Origin: Planctomycetales bacterium | GTDB lineage: Bacteria; Planctomycetota; Planctomycetia; Isosphaerales; Isosphaeraceae | Direction: 5' to 3' | Length of the DNA stretch: 38,333 nucleotides | Assembly: GCA_027452145.1 (NCBI GenBank) | Contig: DAIDHB010000202.1 | Coordinates: forward strand, 1-38,333 | Made by a program: the position numbers and the translations under genes | The notes under the pieces: generated by a model | The model's database searches: none | Seen by the model: the letters and a program-made list of their open reading frames with translations, nothing else | Told to the model about the DNA's origin: nothing | Shown: piece by piece, positions 34,164-38,333 of the stretch | How the letters are laid out: every line of letters starts with the position of its first letter | Position numbering within the stretch: the stretch's first letter is position 1

Positions 34164-34556
34164 ATGCATGGATTTCATCAGCAGTTGTCGTGGCTCGTGG
34201 CTCAGGCTCAAGCTCAGGCACCGGCTCAGGGCCAGGCCCAGCCGAATGAGCCGAACCCGTACATGCTGCCGATGATGCTGTTCGGCTTCGCACTATTCTT
34301 CTACATCCTGTTCGTCCGGCCGCAACGGCAGGAGGAGCAGAAGCGGCGCGCGCAGGTGGCCGCACTGAAGAAGAACGACAAGGTCGTGACGACGGGCGGC
34401 ATCTTCGGCACGGTGACATCGGTCGAGACCGATCACGTCGTGCTGCGGGTGGACGACGAGAAGGGGACCAAGATCAAGTTCGCCCGCGCGAGCGTGGCCC
34501 GGATGCTCGACGCCGCGCCCGAGAAGGAGAAGGGCGCGGAGTCGCCCGGATCTTGA
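34164..34556 (+). CDS. yajC: Sec translocon accessory protein YajC
   Basis: A 130-residue single-span membrane protein that associates with SecDF at the Sec translocon. The N-terminus is short and rich in Ala and Gln (a hexamer-repeat coding stretch, 34201-34245). It is followed by the hydrophobic helix MLPMMLFGFALFFYILFVRPQRQEEQKRRAQ and the cytoplasmic domain VVTTGGIFGTVTSVETDHVVLRVDD typical of YajC. The start could be ATG 34164 or the in-frame TTG 34158; neither has a strong ribosome site, and the ATG is preferred by convention. It is 130 bp after tgt and 151 bp before secDF. Confidence 0.9.
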   Translation: MHGFHQQLSWLVAQAQAQAPAQGQAQPNEPNPYMLPMMLFGFALFFYILFVRPQRQEEQKRRAQVAALKKNDKVVTTGGIFGTVTSVETDHVVLRVDDEKGTKIKFARASVARMLDAAPEKEKGAESPGS

Positions 34557-34707
34557 TCCGGGCGGAACGGCTGATGCCGGGCGGGACGCGGGAGCGGGGG
34601 CTCGCCGCAAGATCACGGGAAAGCACGAAGACACAGGCAGTGGCGGGGCGATCGCGGGGCCGGCCCAGGGAATCGGCCGGCGCGGAGAGCCGGGCTGGAG
34701 GAATGTG

Positions 34708-37700
34708 ATGAAGGATTTCGCGTGGCGTTTCGCGCTCATCGGCGGCTTCACGGTAGCCGGCCTGCTCGCCTTGTGGCCGCCGAAGGAGAAGCTCCGGCTG
34801 GGCATCGACCTGTCGGGCGGGACCATCCTGGTCTACCAGGCCAAGAACCTGCCGCCCGGGGTCACCATGGATCAGCTCGTCTCGGCGCTCAAGAAACGGG
34901 CCGATCCCAACGGCGTGAAGGAAATCCCCATCCGCCAGATCGGCACCCAGCGCATCGAGATCATCCTCCCCCAGGCCAGCAACCAGGAGGTCGAGGAGGT
35001 CAAGAAGATGCTCAGCGACCAGGGTGTCCTGGTCTTCCGCATCCTGGCCAACCAGAAGCACGACGCGCAGGTCGTGGGCCGCGCGCTCGGCCCCGACGGG
35101 CTGAAGAACCCGCCCTATGGCTACATGTGGGCCCGCATCGGCGAGGTCTCGACGGGTAACAACCCGAAGGTGGCCGGCAACACGATCGAGGACCCGAAGC
35201 AATCCTGGACGAAGGACCTTTATGCCGGGCGCACCGTCTCGCTGACCGGCAAGGACTCGAGCGGGCGAGAGACCGTCGAGAACCGGACCGTCACCCGGAA
35301 CACGGCGACCCGGCTGATCCTCGACGAGGCCCCCGGGCTGAAGAACATCGCGTCGTATTACGTCGAGTTCAACCCCAGCGAGATCCACGGCGGCGACCCG
35401 GCCAACCCGAGCCCCGGCGACCCGATCATCCGCGAGGACAAGGTCGCCCCCGGCCGGACCGAGACCCGCATTCTCTGCGTCCAGGACCGGCCGGAGAATG
35501 AGGTCACCGGCAAGTCCCTCCGCCGGGTCAAGCCCGACTACGACGACAAGTTCCAGCCCGCGGTGCGGTTCGAGTTCGACCGCAGCGGCGCGATGCGGTT
35601 TGGCAAGCTGACGCGCAACCACCTGCCCGAGGAGGGCGACGCGTTCAAGTACCGGCTGGCGATCGTGCTGGATGACCAGGTGATGTCGGCGCCCAACATC
35701 AACTCCGAGATCCGCGATTCGGGGATCATCGAGGGCGGCGGCACCGGCTTCAAGCCCAACGAGGTCGAGCGGCTGGTCACGGTGCTCAACGCCGGCAGCC
35801 TGCCCGCCGTGGTCGACCCGACCCCGCTCCAGGAGGAGAAGGTCGGCCCGACGCTCGGCGAGGACACCATCGCCAAGGGCGTGTTCGCCATCTGGATCTC
35901 GATGCTGGTCGTCCCGATCTTCATGCTGGTCTACTACCGGTTCGCCGGCGTCGTGGCCGTCATCGCGCTGGTCGTCAACATGATCCTGCTGATCGGGACG
36001 ATGGCCTTCATGAAGGCCACCTTCTCGCTGCCCGGCCTGGCCGGGTTGGCGCTGACCATCGGCATGGCGGTCGACGCCAACGTGCTGGTCTTCGAGCGCA
36101 TGCGCGAGGAGAAGGAACGCGGCGCCGGCATGGCGCAGCAGATCCGCAACGGCTTCAACCGGGCATGGATCACGATCTTCGACTCGCACGTGACCAACTT
36201 CCTCGCCGCCGTGGTGCTCTACCTGGTCGGCACCGAGGAGGTCAAGGGCTTCGCCCTGACGATGATGATCGGCATGGCGTGGAACCTGTTCACCGCGGTC
36301 TTCATGTCCCGCGTCATCTTCGAGTACTGGTACTCGCGCGGCTGGCTGAAGAAGCTGACGATGCTGAAAATGATGGACAAGACCAACATCGACTTCATCA
36401 GCCCGCGGTATATCTGCATGGCGGCCTCGCTGATCGTGATCGTCCTCGGCCTGGCCGCCACGGCGGCGCGGGGCAAGGGGATGTTCAACATCGACTTCAC
36501 CGGCGGCACGCTCGTCACGATCCGGCTCAACGAGAACGACCCGACGGTCAAGAACGTCTCCGAGTCCCGCCGCGCCGAGTTCGTGCGCGAGAAGGCGATG
36601 AAGGTTCTGCCGGACGTCACCGTCGAGAGCCTGCGGGTCACCGGCGACAAGACGCTGTCGCGGTTCAACATCCGGACCACCGACCAGAAACCCGAACACG
36701 TCAAGCAGTCGATCCTCGACGTGTTCGGGCCGTCGCTGGCCCGCGTCGAGATGACCTCAGGCGAGCCCCGCCCCATCCCGGCGGCGCCGGCCGGCGAGAC
36801 GCCCGAGGCGGGCGCCGCCAGGACGTTCGCCGGTGGCCGCGAGTACGACCTGCGCTTCAACACCAGGTCGTTCAACAGCACGCTCTCGCCCGATCAGGTG
36901 GTCTCGGCCGAGTTCGTCAAGGTCCTCGAGAAGGCTGGGATCACCGGGCCCGAGACGCGGTTCAAGCTCCGCGAGGCACCCAGGCCGGAGGACGCGTCCG
37001 CCGCGGCGGAGACCGGCACTCACCTGATCCTCCAGACCGTCCTCGAGCCCGACGTCGCCAGAACCCAGCTCGAGGCCCTCAAGACCTCGCTGGCGAATAA
37101 CCGCGACCTGCTGTTCGAGCGGCTCACCAACTTCGGCGGCACGGTCGCCGGCGAGACCCAGAAATATGCCATCGTCGCGACCGTGGCGAGCTGGCTGATC
37201 ATCATCGCTTACCTGTGGTGGCGGTTCCACTCGTTCACCTACGGGTTCGCCGCCGTGCTGGCGGTGGTGCACGACGTGCTGGTGACGCTGGGCGCGCTGG
37301 CCGTCAGCTACTGGCTGGCGATGATCCCGGGCGTCAGCAACTTCCTCCAGCTCGATCAGTTCAAGATCGACCTGCCGATCGTGGCGGCGTTCCTCACCCT
37401 GATCGGGTTCTCGGTCAACGACACGATCGTGATCTTCGACCGTATCCGCGAGATCAAGGGGAAGACGCCGAACCTCACCAACAAGATGGTCAACGACGCC
37501 ATCAACCAGACGCTGAGCCGGACGATCCTCACCTCGCTCACCGCCTGGCTGGTCGTCGTGATCCTGTATCTCTTCGGCGGCGAGGGACTCCATGGCTTCG
37601 CGTTCGCCCTGGTCGTCGGCTTCCTCAGCGGCACCTACAGCACGGTGTACATCGCCACCCCGATCCTGATCGACTTCGTCGCATCGCGGCCGGTGCCGGT

Positions 37701-37734
37701 CAAGGCGGGCAAGCAACTGGCCGCCGCGCGTTGA
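34708..37734 (+). CDS. secDF: Fused protein translocase SecDF
   Basis: A 1008-residue fusion of SecD and SecF, which use the proton gradient to pull proteins through the Sec channel. The SecD half has the opening GIDLSGGTILVYQ and the TM4 motif AVDANVLVFERMREE with Asp456. The SecF half has FNIDFTGGTLVTIRLNENDPTV and SVNDTIVIFDRIREIKG with Asp905. The SecD periplasmic part carries an inserted ~55-residue segment (about 158-211, DPKQSWTKDLYAGRTVSLTG to TATRLILDEA), and the SecF periplasmic loop is also very long (about 600-800). GGAGG six bases before the ATG at 34708 fixes the start over GTG 34705. It ends the tgt-yajC-secDF cluster. Confidence 0.96.
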   Translation: MKDFAWRFALIGGFTVAGLLALWPPKEKLRLGIDLSGGTILVYQAKNLPPGVTMDQLVSALKKRADPNGVKEIPIRQIGTQRIEIILPQASNQEVEEVKKMLSDQGVLVFRILANQKHDAQVVGRALGPDGLKNPPYGYMWARIGEVSTGNNPKVAGNTIEDPKQSWTKDLYAGRTVSLTGKDSSGRETVENRTVTRNTATRLILDEAPGLKNIASYYVEFNPSEIHGGDPANPSPGDPIIREDKVAPGRTETRILCVQDRPENEVTGKSLRRVKPDYDDKFQPAVRFEFDRSGAMRFGKLTRNHLPEEGDAFKYRLAIVLDDQVMSAPNINSEIRDSGIIEGGGTGFKPNEVERLVTVLNAGSLPAVVDPTPLQEEKVGPTLGEDTIAKGVFAIWISMLVVPIFMLVYYRFAGVVAVIALVVNMILLIGTMAFMKATFSLPGLAGLALTIGMAVDANVLVFERMREEKERGAGMAQQIRNGFNRAWITIFDSHVTNFLAAVVLYLVGTEEVKGFALTMMIGMAWNLFTAVFMSRVIFEYWYSRGWLKKLTMLKMMDKTNIDFISPRYICMAASLIVIVLGLAATAARGKGMFNIDFTGGTLVTIRLNENDPTVKNVSESRRAEFVREKAMKVLPDVTVESLRVTGDKTLSRFNIRTTDQKPEHVKQSILDVFGPSLARVEMTSGEPRPIPAAPAGETPEAGAARTFAGGREYDLRFNTRSFNSTLSPDQVVSAEFVKVLEKAGITGPETRFKLREAPRPEDASAAAETGTHLILQTVLEPDVARTQLEALKTSLANNRDLLFERLTNFGGTVAGETQKYAIVATVASWLIIIAYLWWRFHSFTYGFAAVLAVVHDVLVTLGALAVSYWLAMIPGVSNFLQLDQFKIDLPIVAAFLTLIGFSVNDTIVIFDRIREIKGKTPNLTNKMVNDAINQTLSRTILTSLTAWLVVVILYLFGGEGLHGFAFALVVGFLSGTYSTVYIATPILIDFVASRPVPVKAGKQLAAAR

Positions 37735-37765
37735 GACTCTCGGGATTCGCAACGACCTTACTCAC

Positions 37766-37800
37766 GGGGCCGGCCCCTCCGATCGGAACGGGCCGGCCCC
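37766..37800. terminator. Hairpin between convergent secDF and birA
   Basis: GGGGCCGGCCC (37766-37776) and GGGCCGGCCCC (37790-37800) form an exact 11-bp stem around a 13-base loop, 32 bases after the secDF stop and 11 bases beyond the birA stop. There is only a short T-rich run after it. It is well placed as a bidirectional terminator for the two convergent genes. Confidence 0.7.
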
Positions 37801-37810
37801 TGGCATTTCT

Positions 37811-38333
37811 CTACCGGAGCACCCGCCCGCCGAAAAGGCGGACAATGTTTCCTCCCCCATCGAGGCAGAGGGCCCCGTCCCCGTCGATGCCGCAGCCGCG
37901 ACCGGCGACGACCTGGTCGCCCAGGTCGATGCAGACCCGCTCGTCCCTCAAGAGGTCGAGCGCCTGCCATCGCGCGGCGAGGGCGCCGTCTCGGACGGCG
38001 AGCTGCCCGATCACCGGGGCGAGGCGTTCCAGGATCGCGGCCAGCAACCGGGCCGGGGTCTCCGCCGCCACTGGAGGACCGGCCAGCGCAGAGACGCTCG
38101 TGGCCATCGACCGCACCGAGGCGGGCGCCTCGGCAAGGTCGGAGGCGACGTTGATGCCGATGCCGATCAGAAGCCAGCGCCGGCCGTCCGCCTCGACCCG
38201 CTCGGGCAGGATCCCCGCGAGCTTCCGGCCGTCGAGCTCGACGTCGTTGGGCCAGCGGATCCCCAGGCCGGGCGCCAGGTAGCCCAGGGTATTGAGTGCG
38301 TCGATCACCGCGACGGCGGCGGCCAGCGCGAGC
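37811..38333 (-). CDS. birA: Biotin--protein ligase BirA (partial, cut by window edge)
   Basis: The C-terminal ~174 residues of a biotin/lipoate ligase-fold protein; the 5' part lies beyond the window. The visible part starts in the catalytic domain with LALAAAVAVIDALNTLGYLAPGLGIRWPNDVELDGRKLAGILPE and WLLIGIGINV, matching the BirA signature (RWPNDV, KLAGIL, GIGINV). A small C-terminal beta domain follows (LRDERVCIDLGDQVVAGRGCGIDGDGALCLDGGG). BirA joins biotin to the acetyl-CoA carboxylase carrier protein. Whether a DNA-binding repressor domain precedes it cannot be seen. It converges on secDF across the hairpin at 37766-37800. Confidence 0.9.
   Translation of the reverse strand, partial: LALAAAVAVIDALNTLGYLAPGLGIRWPNDVELDGRKLAGILPERVEADGRRWLLIGIGINVASDLAEAPASVRSMATSVSALAGPPVAAETPARLLAAILERLAPVIGQLAVRDGALAARWQALDLLRDERVCIDLGDQVVAGRGCGIDGDGALCLDGGGNIVRLFGGRVLR

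Noticed and set aside
34474..36699. Long open frame antisense to yajC/secDF
   Set aside because: It is in the shadow of two clearly identified genes and its translation is low-complexity with no family match; GC-rich codon bias opens such frames.

Overview
The window is about 38 kb of GC-rich DNA from a bacterium that is most likely a planctomycete, probably of the Isosphaeraceae. I infer this from the mix of genes: an REP-type tyrosine transposase, a Uma2-family nuclease, exported redox/PLP-type enzymes with Tat leaders, a DUF11-repeat surface protein, a TPR protein carrying RNA polymerase alpha C-terminal domains, a fused SecDF, and an aspartate kinase with four ACT domains. No rRNA, tRNA or CRISPR array was recognised. 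The two ends are not natural boundaries: the last gene (birA-like) runs off the right edge.

Region 1 (1-12.0 kb) is a type VI secretion (T6SS) segment. After a lone REP-associated tyrosine transposase (141-1136) comes a minus-strand protein with a beta-beta-alpha-metal nuclease-like motif (1327-2196). It is divergent from tssA-[gap]-tssB-tssC-[gap]-hcp-tagJ-tssE-tssF-tssG, all on the plus strand. This supplies the sheath (TssBC), tube (Hcp), baseplate parts (TssE, F, G), the TssA organiser and the TagJ/ImpE accessory protein. TssK, the TssJLM membrane complex, ClpV/TssH, VgrG and PAAR are not in the window. Two strong hairpins directly follow hcp.

Region 2 (12.0-18.2 kb) holds a compact metabolic group in which every protein appears to be exported: a Tat-leader SelA-like PLP enzyme and a Sec-leader cog3964-type amidohydrolase on the minus strand, and, divergent from them, a secreted protein made of three tandem RidA domains. 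A GT-C-type membrane glycosyltransferase overlaps the end of the RidA gene tail to tail.

Region 3 (18.2-25.5 kb) is a DNA-alkylation repair pair (Ada-AlkA fusion followed by Ogt with an ATGA overlap), a Tat-leader serine beta-lactamase-like hydrolase, a Uma2-type nuclease, a secreted four-repeat DUF11 protein and a small membrane-anchored hypothetical protein.

Region 4 (25.7-38.3 kb) is mostly housekeeping: a phosphoglycerate-mutase-like protein that is probably a homoserine kinase, next to aspartate kinase; a REP-like palindromic repeat; argG; a Phd/ParE toxin-antitoxin pair with an 18-bp palindromic operator; the TPR-(alpha-CTD)2 protein with a near-consensus promoter; then the conserved tgt-yajC-secDF export cluster, a hairpin and a convergent partial biotin-protein ligase. 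The most unusual items are the exported PLP/amidohydrolase/triple-RidA group, the TPR-alpha-CTD fusion, and the T6SS with its adjacent nuclease.
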